This document shows positions 23,475 through 32,056 of a stretch of 35,342 bases of DNA, in pieces. The notes under the pieces were generated by a model that worked only from the letters and a program-made list of their open reading frames with translations, was not told the DNA's origin and searched no databases. The translations under genes and the position numbers were made by a program. The stretch is from JBEKJU01 sp050011095. GTDB lineage: Bacteria > Desulfobacterota > Syntrophorhabdia > Syntrophorhabdales > WCHB1-27. Each line of letters starts with the position of its first letter. Within the stretch, counting starts at the first letter, position 1. The stretch is from NCBI GenBank assembly GCA_050011095.1, contig JBEKJU010000007.1:1-35342 (forward strand). Direction: 5' to 3'.

Positions 23475-24686
23475 TTACTTGGTGAGTATCTTGTTCATCT
23501 CGAAGAGCGGCAGCAGTATGGAGACGAGGATGAAGGCTATGACCGCCCCAAGGATGACTATGATGAGCGGCTCCACCATGGAGGTGAAAGCCGCGATTTT
23601 CTGATTCGCATTTGCCTCGTAGTAGTCCGAGACGCTTGTGAGCATCTCCTCCAGGTTTCCACTCGATTCCCCGACCGACACCATGTCCGCGACATAGGAA
23701 GGAAAGATCGAGCTTTCCTTCAGGGCGATCGAAAGGTCGGCGCCCCGTTCGACCATCCTGGACATGTTCATGACCGCGTCGGACACGATGGTGTTCTTCA
23801 TGGTCGAGCTTACCACGACGAGGGACTGGAGCATGTGGACCCCGCTCTTCAGAAGGGTCCCCATGATCTTGGCGAACCTGCCGATCAGGACCATCTGGTA
23901 GAGGTTTCCGAACATGGGGAAGCGGAGAACCAAGCTGTCCCAGAACTGTCTGCCCCTCGGGGTCTTCTTGACCCACCGGGAAAAGGCGAAGATGGCGAGG
24001 CCAAGAGAGATGGCGAAGACAAAAAGGTAGCTATTTACAAAGGCCGTAATACTCAAGAGGACCCTGGTGGGCAGGGGCAGCTGCTGGTTCATCCGGTCGA
24101 AGATCTTTGTCACCATGGGGACCACGTAGCCGATGAGGAAGAGGAGAACGCCCGTTCCCACGACGCACATTATCGCGGGGTAGACAAGGGCCGCCTTGAT
24201 CTTCGCCTTCACGTTCGCGCGGCTTTCGAGCAGGTCCGCCTGATACCTGAGGATCGAGTGGAGGGCGCCCGTCTTCTCCCCCGCCGACACTGAATAGACG
24301 AAGAGGTTGTCGAAGATCTCGGGATACGCCTTGAGCGCATCCGAGAGGGAGGCGCCTCCCTTTACCTCATCGCGCAGATAGCCGACTATCTCCTTTTCCC
24401 TGTCCCCTTCGAGCTGGTTCGCGATAATGGTGAGGGCCTGAAAAAGGGGCACGCCCCCTTTCAGGAGGGAGGCGAGCTGCCGCGCCAACTGTATGGGCAA
24501 TCGCTGTTTTATCCCGAAGGAAAAGAACATCCTCCTTTTCCTTCCCCCTGCGGACACCTCCTTGAGCGATACCAGATAGAGTCCCCTGTTCTTTATCTCA
24601 TTTTTCGCGGTCGACTCGCTGTCCGCGTCCATGCGGCCGTTTTCGGGCTTTCCCGCCTTGTCGATTGCGTAATACCTGAAATTCAT
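23475..24686 (-). CDS. gspF: Type II secretion inner-membrane platform protein GspF
   Basis: Polytopic platform protein that couples the GspE ATPase to pseudopilus assembly. It is 403 residues with the GspF N-terminal MNFRYYAIDKAGK, two repeated T2SSF domains (LARQLASLLKGGVPLFQAL and IGRFAKIMGTLLKSGVHMLQ) and three hydrophobic segments near residues 170, 220 and 380. AAGGGA lies before the ATG. The 58 bases separating it from gspE contain a weak stem-loop but no clear terminator. Confidence 0.95.
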   Translation of the reverse strand: MNFRYYAIDKAGKPENGRMDADSESTAKNEIKNRGLYLVSLKEVSAGGRKRRMFFSFGIKQRLPIQLARQLASLLKGGVPLFQALTIIANQLEGDREKEIVGYLRDEVKGGASLSDALKAYPEIFDNLFVYSVSAGEKTGALHSILRYQADLLESRANVKAKIKAALVYPAIMCVVGTGVLLFLIGYVVPMVTKIFDRMNQQLPLPTRVLLSITAFVNSYLFVFAISLGLAIFAFSRWVKKTPRGRQFWDSLVLRFPMFGNLYQMVLIGRFAKIMGTLLKSGVHMLQSLVVVSSTMKNTIVSDAVMNMSRMVERGADLSIALKESSIFPSYVADMVSVGESSGNLEEMLTSVSDYYEANANQKIAAFTSMVEPLIIVILGAVIAFILVSILLPLFEMNKILTK

Positions 24687-24744
24687 AAGCTTCCCTTATC
24701 GCGGTTTTCTTGCGCCCTCTTCACAAAAAGGGCGGGCCTTTCTG

Positions 24745-26274
24745 TTATTCGATGGTGACCCGGACGACCTCGGACAACGTGGTGTCGCCCACAACCGCCC
24801 TGTTGATGCCGTCCTGCCGCAGGGTAAACATGCCGTCCTTCATCGCCTCTGCCTTTATCTCCTCGGAAGATGCCTTTTCCTGGACCATCTGGCGAATCTT
24901 GCTGTTGAGGGTTAAGAGCTCGAATATGCCGATCCTTCCAAGGTAACCCGTATTGAGACACTCGGGGCAGCCTCTCCCCTTGTAGACGTCGCGCGCCGTG
25001 CCGTTGTATTCCTCCAGGAGTCTCCTCTCGAATTCGGTGGGCTCGTAGACATCCTTGCAGTGGGGGCATATCCTCCGGACGAGACGTTGGGCGAGGATGG
25101 CGGTAATGGAGGAGGTGAGGAGGTAGGGCTCCACGCCCATATCGACAAGCCTCGTCAGGGCGCTTGCGGAATCGTTCGTGTGAAGGGTTGAGAAGACAAG
25201 ATGGCCGGTGAGGGCCGCCTGAATGGCTATCCGTGCCGTCTCCTCGTCGCGTATCTCGCCAACCATGATCACGTCGGGGTCCTGGCGCAGGAAGGACCGA
25301 AGGGTCCTGGCGAAATCGAGCTCGATTTTCGGATTTATCTGTATCTGACCGATACCCTGGAGGATATATTCAACCGGGTCCTCCACCGTGAGGATGTTCT
25401 TTTCCGGTGTATTGATATACTGGAGCACGGCATACAAGGTGGTGGTCTTGCCGGAGCCCGTCGGCCCGGTCACGAGGAAGACCCCTTGAGGTCTCGTAAT
25501 GAGGGAGACTATCGTCTCTTCGAGGTCGGGGTTCATGCCGATGGAATCGAGGCCGACGAGCGCCGCCCCCCGGTCGAGGAGCCTCATGACCACCTGCTCG
25601 CCGTAGGCGGACGGTATGATCGACACCCTTACATCGATGTCCTTCTCATTGACCCGCACCTTGATCCTCCCGTCCTGGGGGAGCCTTTTCTCGGCCACAT
25701 CAAGGCCGGACATGACCTTTATCCGGGATACTATGGCGTTCTGCGCCCGCTTCGGCGGGGTGTAGGTATCGTAGAGGAGGCCGTCGATCCTGTAGCGCAC
25801 CCGGAGGTCCTTTTCGAGGGGCTGAATGTGGATGTCGCTTGCCCGGTCCTTCGCAGCGATGGAAAAGAGGAGATTGACGAGCTTTATGATGGGCGGCTCG
25901 TTCGCGGCGTCATCGAGCAGATCGTGTCCGCTCGGGATCTCCTGGGCGATCTCTGTCAGGGCGCTTTCTCCGAGGTCCTCGACGACGCCCATGACCACTT
26001 CCCTTCCCTGTTCCCCCCTGAAGTTGTTCAGGTAGTCGAGGAACACCTCTTTCGGCACGTGTTTCTTCTCGAGGGGCATATTCGAAAAGATACCCAGTAC
26101 ATCCGAGCGGGAGGCATCCTCGCCCTCGCAGATCGCCACGACGAGCGTCTGGGGATCGTCCTTTACGCCGAGGGGCACGACGCCGTTCCTCTGAAAGAAC
26201 GAGTGGTGTATCCTCGCTATGCGATTCGGCAGAGGCGCCAGCTCTTCTTCGCGTGATGCCGCTGATTCCATCAT
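24745..26274 (-). CDS. gspE: Type II secretion ATPase GspE
   Basis: Cytoplasmic hexameric ATPase powering the pseudopilus. It is 509 residues: an N-terminal N1/N2 domain binding GspL, then Walker A GPTGSGKT at 270-277, the Asp box around ILTVEDPVEY, Walker B DPDVIMVGEIRDEET and the His box GHLVFSTLHTND. CPHC and CPEC form the four-cysteine zinc site. The start overlaps the gspD stop within ATGATG, so the two are translationally coupled. Confidence 0.96.
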   Translation of the reverse strand: MMESAASREEELAPLPNRIARIHHSFFQRNGVVPLGVKDDPQTLVVAICEGEDASRSDVLGIFSNMPLEKKHVPKEVFLDYLNNFRGEQGREVVMGVVEDLGESALTEIAQEIPSGHDLLDDAANEPPIIKLVNLLFSIAAKDRASDIHIQPLEKDLRVRYRIDGLLYDTYTPPKRAQNAIVSRIKVMSGLDVAEKRLPQDGRIKVRVNEKDIDVRVSIIPSAYGEQVVMRLLDRGAALVGLDSIGMNPDLEETIVSLITRPQGVFLVTGPTGSGKTTTLYAVLQYINTPEKNILTVEDPVEYILQGIGQIQINPKIELDFARTLRSFLRQDPDVIMVGEIRDEETARIAIQAALTGHLVFSTLHTNDSASALTRLVDMGVEPYLLTSSITAILAQRLVRRICPHCKDVYEPTEFERRLLEEYNGTARDVYKGRGCPECLNTGYLGRIGIFELLTLNSKIRQMVQEKASSEEIKAEAMKDGMFTLRQDGINRAVVGDTTLSEVVRVTIE

Positions 26275-28250
26275 TTCATTCCTTGCGGGGCAAGCAGTTT
26301 TTGCTGCTGGACCTTCTTTTCGTCGCTGATCTTCTGGAGCGTCTTGGGGTCATAGATGATTCTCGGCGTGAGAAAGACGAGGAGGTTCGTTCTGGTGTCG
26401 GTCTTGTTGCTGTAGTTAAACAGCTTGCCCAGGATGGGGATCGAGCTCAGGTAAGGGATCCCCTGCTCGGTGTCGGCAAGAGTGTCCGAGATAATGCCGC
26501 TGATGACGATAGTCTGTTGATCCCTTACCCCGACAGTAGTCTTCACAGACCGCTTGGTCGTGGTAGGCGCCGGCTGCTGTCCGGTCCCGACCGTGGCGAG
26601 CGTGCTCGTCACCTGTGTTATCTCGGTGAATATATTCAGATACACCAGGCCGTCCTTGTTGATGTAGGGCTTCACCTTGAGCTTGACCCCCACGTCCCGG
26701 TAGTCGAAATTGTTGATCGGGTTGCCCGCCGAATCGAGCCTCGTGCTTGTCGTATAGGGGATATTCGAGCCGACGAGCACCTCGGCCTCCTCGTTATTCA
26801 TGGTGAGGAGTTGGGGTGTGGAGAGCACGTTCGTCTTGCTGTCCGCGGCAAGGGCCTGCACAAAGGCCCCGACGCTCGGGAAGCTTATACCCCCGATTTG
26901 AACAGTGCTGCCGACCACACCTATATTGAGCCCTGATTTCAACGCCCCGAGGGCGGTGCCGGGGGTGTTCGATGCGATGCCCGCGGCGAGGGGAACGAGG
27001 GCGCCTCCCGTCGTCGCGTCGGTGCTGACGATATTGCCCCCGATGACCTTCGTCCCGTCCTTTGACCCGCCCAATAGCCATTCGACTCCAAGGGTCTGCG
27101 TCTTGCTGAGCGACATTTCGATGATCGCCGCCTCTACGAGCACCTGGGGCCTGAAGGTGTCGATCTCCTCCACGATCCGCCTGATCTCCTTCATGTCTTC
27201 GGGCGGTGCGCTTATGAGGAGCGAGTTCGTGGCGCTATAAGAGGTGACGAAGGCCTTCTCCTTCGCCGTCTGTGTCTTTTTCCCTTCCGCTAGAAGGGCC
27301 TGCAACGCCTTCGCGAGGTCGGCCGCGTTCGTATGCTGCACGTTGTAGACCTCGATGCCCGAAAGCTGGCGTGAGACAGGGAGATCCACCTGACTTATCA
27401 AGGTCTTGACCCTCTGAAGGTTCGACGCGGTGTCGATCATGATCAGGGAGTTGGCCGACGGCACGCTGACCAGGTAGGCATCCCGCGACATAAGGGGCCT
27501 CAGGATGCCGACCATCGTATTGGCGTCGAGGTATTCGAGCGGATAGACAAGGGTCATAATCCTCTCTTCAGGGGACAGCTCCATGAACCTCGCCCTGTCG
27601 AGCGTCTCCACTGCCATGCCCTTCGCGTCGGCGGCCCGTACGATCTTGTACGCCTCGGGCGTGACCATTATGGTAAAGCCGAAGTAGCTCAGGACGCTCT
27701 CGAAAACCCTGAAGACCTCGTCCTTCGAGAGGCTCTTCGGGGAGAGCACGGTGACCCTGCCCTTGATGAGGGCCTCGTCGTAGATGAAATTTCTCCCCAT
27801 GATGTTGCTCACGAACCTGATGAGGTCGCGCAGTTCTATGTTATCGAACTGCATCTGCACGAGACCGCCCGAAGACGCGGGGGGAAACGGTTGGCCCATG
27901 TCGGACGCCTCCCGTCGTGGCCGGCGGGTCGATGGGGCGGCCTGTGGACCACCCGGCTGTGGCGTCGGGGCCGGAAGGGGACCGGGTTGCATGGTGGGCT
28001 GACCGGCTGCCGAAGGCTGCGGCGCAGGGGCCGGAAGGGGACCGGGTTGCGTGGGTTGACCCGGGGGTGTCTGACCCTGGGGCGTCTGTGGTGACGCCTG
28101 GGGGGAAGCGGCCTGGACCCGCACGATTACCCCTTCGGGCAGAGATGGGGAGACAGGGGTGCCGCCGGGCTCAGCCGGAAAGGCGCAAGGAAGGGCTAGG
28201 GCGATCACAAGGGGACACAGTAGCAAGAGTGCTGGTTTTTTTATGTGCAC
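26271..28250 (-). CDS. gspD: Type II secretion outer-membrane secretin GspD
   Basis: Forms the outer-membrane channel. About 659 residues. GTG 28250 (or the adjacent TTG 28253) is preferred because GGAGGGGAG lies 6-9 bases upstream and a signal peptide follows (IKKPALLLLCPLVIALALP); the frame is open further up but overlaps gspC. After the signal is a ~120-residue Pro/Gln/Gly-rich linker with an internal repeat. Then come the N0 domain (QFDNIELRDLIRFVSNIMG), N1-N3 domains, and the secretin domain with VEAAIIEMSLSKTQTLGVEW, STPQLLTMNNEEAEVLVG and GIPYLSSIPILGKLF. No lipobox is evident and no pilotin gene is nearby. The Pro-rich N-terminal insert before N0 is longer than usual. Confidence 0.94.
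   Translation of the reverse strand: MHIKKPALLLLCPLVIALALPCAFPAEPGGTPVSPSLPEGVIVRVQAASPQASPQTPQGQTPPGQPTQPGPLPAPAPQPSAAGQPTMQPGPLPAPTPQPGGPQAAPSTRRPRREASDMGQPFPPASSGGLVQMQFDNIELRDLIRFVSNIMGRNFIYDEALIKGRVTVLSPKSLSKDEVFRVFESVLSYFGFTIMVTPEAYKIVRAADAKGMAVETLDRARFMELSPEERIMTLVYPLEYLDANTMVGILRPLMSRDAYLVSVPSANSLIMIDTASNLQRVKTLISQVDLPVSRQLSGIEVYNVQHTNAADLAKALQALLAEGKKTQTAKEKAFVTSYSATNSLLISAPPEDMKEIRRIVEEIDTFRPQVLVEAAIIEMSLSKTQTLGVEWLLGGSKDGTKVIGGNIVSTDATTGGALVPLAAGIASNTPGTALGALKSGLNIGVVGSTVQIGGISFPSVGAFVQALAADSKTNVLSTPQLLTMNNEEAEVLVGSNIPYTTSTRLDSAGNPINNFDYRDVGVKLKVKPYINKDGLVYLNIFTEITQVTSTLATVGTGQQPAPTTTKRSVKTTVGVRDQQTIVISGIISDTLADTEQGIPYLSSIPILGKLFNYSNKTDTRTNLLVFLTPRIIYDPKTLQKISDEKKVQQQKLLAPQGMK
27967..28050 (-). 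repeat. 60-bp period repeat in the proline-rich linker of gspD
   Basis: A 24-base block at 27967-27990 recurs exactly at 28027-28050, a period of 60 bases or 20 codons. It encodes QPGPLPAPAPQP and QPGPLPAPTPQP. The register is kept, so it extends the linker without breaking the frame. Confidence 0.8.
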
Positions 28251-28269
28251 CAATGAACTCCCCTCCCGC

Positions 28270-29169
28270 TTATTGTATTTCGTAACGGAGCGTCTCGGAT
28301 TTCCCTCTCCGTAAGAGCTTGACCTCGAAATCGGTTGCATTCTTCAGCGCGTCGTACACTTTTCCCATGTCCTCGGTTGAGTTGAGCCTGTGGCCGTTCA
28401 CCTCCTGAAGGGTATCATCGGGCGCAATGCCCATCTGTTGCGCGATGCTTCCTTTATCTACGGACACGACCTTCACCCCGTCGGAGGCAGGCTTGACCGC
28501 TATGGAAGACATGATCATGTTGCTATTCGCCTTCAGTTTTTCCGCCAGGGATTTCGAAATGCGGGTGATCGCCCCCTGTTTCTTTATGTCTTTCCCCGCA
28601 TCGGTCCTGGCAGACGTCCTGGCGGCAGGGGCGGCGACGCCCGCCGTCTGGCCGGGCGTCCGCTCGAAGGTGGAGGAGAAGAGCCTCAGAACCACGCCGA
28701 AGTCTCCCTTCTCGATTCTCACCGAATCCTTTTTGATCTCTTTCAGGGCAAGACCCTTTTCGATGACCTCTCCTGTCTCGTAGGTCCACACGCCCTTTTG
28801 CCCGCCCCGATCTATGACCGCGAAATTATCCCTCCCGTGGTGGCCCAGCATCACACCCTTCAGCATCATCGTCTTGACGATGGCGGTCAGGGTTTCCTCT
28901 TCGATCTCGTGCGGCGACTTCGGCTTCGGGATCTCGACCTCAAGCTTCGCGCGGAAGAGGTTCCTCTGGGCGATGGCGGTATAATCGGGCTCAACAGGGG
29001 CCGGTTGTTCGGTCTCCGCGCGGGATGCGGACACAACCGACGCCGGCGGGGGGCCTGGTACCTTGAGGAAAGACGCATTGATGACTATCAGTGCGACGGT
29101 GCCGGCGACCACGCCGGAAAGGGTAGAAATACCAAAGGTGATGAGCTTCTTTCTTTCGGGTATCATCAT
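28270..29169 (-). CDS. gspC: Type II secretion inner-membrane protein GspC (PDZ form)
   Basis: Bitopic protein linking the inner platform to GspD and involved in substrate recognition. It is 299 residues: short cytoplasmic start, one transmembrane helix (about residues 10-32), a proline-rich linker, the HR domain (YTAIAQRNLFRAKLE to about residue 165) and a C-terminal PDZ domain (VVSVDKGSIAQQMGI, then DTLQEVNGHRLNS). First gene after a 200-base gap with its own predicted promoter, so it opens the second half of the cluster. gspD begins 19 bases later. Confidence 0.92.
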   Translation of the reverse strand: MMIPERKKLITFGISTLSGVVAGTVALIVINASFLKVPGPPPASVVSASRAETEQPAPVEPDYTAIAQRNLFRAKLEVEIPKPKSPHEIEEETLTAIVKTMMLKGVMLGHHGRDNFAVIDRGGQKGVWTYETGEVIEKGLALKEIKKDSVRIEKGDFGVVLRLFSSTFERTPGQTAGVAAPAARTSARTDAGKDIKKQGAITRISKSLAEKLKANSNMIMSSIAVKPASDGVKVVSVDKGSIAQQMGIAPDDTLQEVNGHRLNSTEDMGKVYDALKNATDFEVKLLRRGKSETLRYEIQ

Positions 29170-29217
29170 TTCCCACAGCCCAGATTCTCTATGATCTGAT
29201 CTTGATCTCTTGATTTA

Positions 29218-29268
29218 CAGTCTTTTTTTCCGCACCGGTCGCATCAATCATCGGATGAAAAAAGACTG
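29218..29268 (-). other. Perfect 11-bp inverted repeat in the gspC leader
   Basis: CAGTCTTTTTT at 29218-29228 is exactly inverted at 29258-29268, with a 29-base centre that can pair weakly with itself. It lies in the predicted untranslated leader of gspC. Immediately beyond, toward gspC, the minus strand has three closely spaced AGATCA-like repeats. Function unknown; a regulatory hairpin or remnant of a small element are both possible. Confidence 0.5.
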
Positions 29269-29329
29269 GAGTCCCTGGACAGCTCGTCTTTCCCTGGCGG
29301 TACCCTATGCAAACCTTTCCCCGGTGCGT

Positions 29330-29358
29330 ATAGTACACTATCCTTCCCCCTTTGTCAA
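29330..29358 (-). promoter_or_regulatory. Predicted internal promoter for gspC-DEFGHI
   Basis: A perfect TTGACA (29358-29353), 17-base spacer and TACTAT (29335-29330) on the minus strand lie just past the gspN stop. The predicted start near 29323 gives a leader of about 150 bases before gspC. It would let the second half of the cluster be expressed without gspJ-N. Confidence 0.55.
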
Positions 29359-29371
29359 TCAAAGGCAGGTA

Positions 29372-30247
29372 CTAATGCGGCGCGCCATTCGCCGGTTTTT
29401 CCTGGTTCGGAAACGTGATGGTGACGACCGGCGCCGCCTGATTTCCGCTTACCGCGATGAGACCTTTCCCCTGTATGGGAAAGGCCCCGGACAGAACCTC
29501 GTAGGCGAGCTTCAAGTCGACGCGGTCGGATTCTCCCGATTCCACAACCCCCGTCCCCTTCATGGAGATCACGTCGCCCGTGACGGTGAGCCGTTTTATG
29601 GCGATCTTCTGTCCGTCTATCTTACCCTCGACGTCGATCTCCTTGTAGGGGACGATGAGGCGGGGCATGTTTTTTACCTGGAGATCCCTGATCTCGCCGT
29701 TTCTGACGGTGAACCGGAAGGAGCCGATCTGTCCGTCCGGTTTGCCGACGGGTACCTCCTTGTCTATCGTCCCATCCAGGATCCCGCTCATGCTCCTGAA
29801 CCAGGGCACGACGCCTTCGGGACACTTGCCGATATTCACGTGCTCCAGCTTCACCGATACGTTAGGATTGGAAGGACCCATCACGGGAACGCCCTCTATC
29901 GTGCACCGGAGCGTCCCGTCGTAGGCAGCGGCCTTCGAGTAAATGGTGAGCTTCCCCTTCACGAGGGGGAGGGGGTTCCAGAGGACATCGATATTCGATA
30001 ACTCGAAGGGCGCCGACTGGCCCGTGCCGTTGTCGGGACGAAAGAGGAGCCTCGATGCCTTGATCCCCATCAACTTCATGGTCACCCCATCCATGCTTAC
30101 CGACGCCCTGCCGCCGTCCACCATATTCTGGAGCGCCATCCCGACCGCTTTCTGATAGGGGAAGAAGAGATAGATGACGAGCACCATGACGAGGATGCCC
30201 CATCCCACGGCGCCGGAGAAGAAGAGGATGTTTTTTCGGCTATCCAT
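29372..30247 (-). CDS. gspN: Type II secretion protein GspN
   Basis: A 291-residue bitopic protein with an N-terminal helix (about residues 8-30) and a beta-rich, AsmA-like periplasmic domain. DGVTMKLMGIKASRL, IDVLWNPLPLVKGKLTI and the C-terminal LKLAYEVLSGAFPIQGKG region match the GspN seen in delta-proteobacterial-type secretion clusters. Precise role in secretion is not settled. The start overlaps gspM by 8 bases and it is the last gene before the internal promoter. Confidence 0.85.
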   Translation of the reverse strand: MDSRKNILFFSGAVGWGILVMVLVIYLFFPYQKAVGMALQNMVDGGRASVSMDGVTMKLMGIKASRLLFRPDNGTGQSAPFELSNIDVLWNPLPLVKGKLTIYSKAAAYDGTLRCTIEGVPVMGPSNPNVSVKLEHVNIGKCPEGVVPWFRSMSGILDGTIDKEVPVGKPDGQIGSFRFTVRNGEIRDLQVKNMPRLIVPYKEIDVEGKIDGQKIAIKRLTVTGDVISMKGTGVVESGESDRVDLKLAYEVLSGAFPIQGKGLIAVSGNQAAPVVTITFPNQEKPANGAPH

Positions 30248-30761
30248 TGGAACGCCTCTCCATTACCGTGGCCTGCATGTCCAGGGACGTGGGATTCGCC
30301 GCAGGGAGCGAGAGCCGCAACTTGCCCACGTACAGGCCGAAATTGTCGGCGGCCTTGACGAAGGAGATGACCTCCTTGAGGGCCGCGCCGTTCACCTTCA
30401 CCTCTACCGCCATGCGGGCCGCTCCTTTATCTTCTTTGCTCGTGGCCGGCTGGAGCATCGCGAGCGTGCCGCCCACAAAGTTCTTCTGGGCCATCTCCTC
30501 GACGACGCCAAGGGAGATGCCGCGGTTTTCCACCTTTTTGGACGCGGCCTTTTCGAAGGCACGCTTCTTCAATTCATAGGAGTTCTTGAGTTGAAGCACT
30601 TCGGCATAATCCTTCTGCCTCGACTCTATCCCCCTTTCGAGGAGACGCGTATCTTCCGTCAAAAAATAGACGGAAACGGCCGATATCACAAAAATGCCTG
30701 AAAAGATGAGGACGTACACACTCTGCGGGACAGCCTTTAGCCTGTCGAGAATTCCCTTCAT
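30240..30761 (-). CDS. gspM: Type II secretion protein GspM
   Basis: A 173-residue bitopic platform protein. A short cytoplasmic start is followed by one transmembrane helix (YVLIFSGIFVISAVSVYFL), a charged coiled coil (LLERGIESRQKDYAEVLQLK) and a ferredoxin-like periplasmic fold. Partners with GspL, with whose stop its ATG overlaps as ATGA. Sequence similarity among GspM proteins is low; the call rests on topology and position. Confidence 0.82.
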   Translation of the reverse strand: MKGILDRLKAVPQSVYVLIFSGIFVISAVSVYFLTEDTRLLERGIESRQKDYAEVLQLKNSYELKKRAFEKAASKKVENRGISLGVVEEMAQKNFVGGTLAMLQPATSKEDKGAARMAVEVKVNGAALKEVISFVKAADNFGLYVGKLRLSLPAANPTSLDMQATVMERRSNG

Positions 30762-32056
30762 AGCTTTCCCCTCAGTTTGAATTTCACCTGCTTGCCGGGG
30801 GCCAGATCGAGGTTCTGCATCTCCACCTGTGACACGCCTCTCACCTGTGCGACGGCTGCCCTTATCTTCTCGATCGAGGCAAAGGAGACGGTGGTCCCGG
30901 AAATCGTGAACTCCTTTTCGTCGGAGGCGAATTCACTGACCTTCACGTCCAGTTCCGGCCCTATTTTTCTGCTGATCTCATTGAGAACGCCGAGGGGGTT
31001 TGCGCCGGAGACCGTGCCCGGGTCCTTTTCCAGCAGCTTGATCTTCTCGCGGAACATCCTGACCGGGTCCTTTACGGGAGGCGATTTTGGGAACGACAGC
31101 CTGTAGATCCGGTTGGGTTCGGAGACGAGGTAGTCGTAGGCCCGCTGCTTGGCGTAGTGGTCGAGGAAGAACAGGCTCATGACAAGAAGACTGAGGGAGG
31201 CGAGGCCGGCGGACAGATAGACGGCGGTTTTCGTGGAAAGGAAGAGATAACGCTGTCCCTGTCCCGTGAAATTGAGGTGGCCCTTGGGCCGGATCGCAAG
31301 GAGGGCTGCGCCGATGGCGGGCCACAACCACTCCGGGGACTCCCCGTTTTTGACTATGCCCTTCAGACGCGGCATGTCGATCTGTATATGGAATGTATCT
31401 TCGAGGTGCTTCCTCTGGATCGCCGCTTCCTCGCTGTCGCTCACCATTACATAGGCGCGTGGCCTGAACGTCTTGTCGCCGGTTATCTCCCTGAGGGCAT
31501 TTTCCAGGGAGTCCGATTGGGGCGAATGGAAAAATTGCCTGAGATAGTAGAGGCGATTCGCCTTGAAGCCCATGACGACCATGGCGCTGCCGTTCCTATG
31601 GAGGAATACGTAGTCGTCCTGGTAGATCATGTTGAACCACCGGAGCGCATGGAGCACGGCGATGCCCTGGATCGTCGTGATCCGGACGTGCTTGTCGAGG
31701 CTGATCTCCTCGGAGAGCGACCTCGGGATCGCCGCCGCGAGGACGTTCCCCTTCGCGGTCTCCACGAAGTCTACGGTCAGATCATCCACCGGGAGGGGTA
31801 TTCTCTCTTCCAACTCGCTGCGGATGACGAGTCTTATCTTCCGCTTGTCGGAGAAAGGGAACGCCAGGTTGAAGAGATAGGCGGAGCCGTTTTCGAGCGC
31901 CACGCCGTAGCCGCCCTCTTCAAAGGACTTTTTCACCTCTGTGAGGGCGCCCTTCTCATGGATCCTCACATCGGTTATCTCATTCTCCCCAAAGGTGAGC
32001 GTCACACCGCACCAACTTCCGTTTCGCTGGATGATGGCCGCGCCTTTTCTTCTCAA
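30758..32056 (-). CDS. gspL: Type II secretion protein GspL
   Basis: Links the GspE ATPase to the membrane platform. About 432 residues: an actin-like cytoplasmic domain (to about residue 250, with SELEERIPLPVDDLTVDF), one transmembrane helix (TAVYLSAGLASLSLLVMSLF) and a periplasmic ferredoxin-like domain. The TTG at 32056 is preferred: it overlaps the gspK stop as TTGA and GGAGGG is 4 bases away. A GTG at 32068 in the same frame lacks a ribosome site. The TTGA coupling mirrors that of sdhA/sdhB. Confidence 0.86.
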   Translation of the reverse strand: MRRKGAAIIQRNGSWCGVTLTFGENEITDVRIHEKGALTEVKKSFEEGGYGVALENGSAYLFNLAFPFSDKRKIRLVIRSELEERIPLPVDDLTVDFVETAKGNVLAAAIPRSLSEEISLDKHVRITTIQGIAVLHALRWFNMIYQDDYVFLHRNGSAMVVMGFKANRLYYLRQFFHSPQSDSLENALREITGDKTFRPRAYVMVSDSEEAAIQRKHLEDTFHIQIDMPRLKGIVKNGESPEWLWPAIGAALLAIRPKGHLNFTGQGQRYLFLSTKTAVYLSAGLASLSLLVMSLFFLDHYAKQRAYDYLVSEPNRIYRLSFPKSPPVKDPVRMFREKIKLLEKDPGTVSGANPLGVLNEISRKIGPELDVKVSEFASDEKEFTISGTTVSFASIEKIRAAVAQVRGVSQVEMQNLDLAPGKQVKFKLRGKL

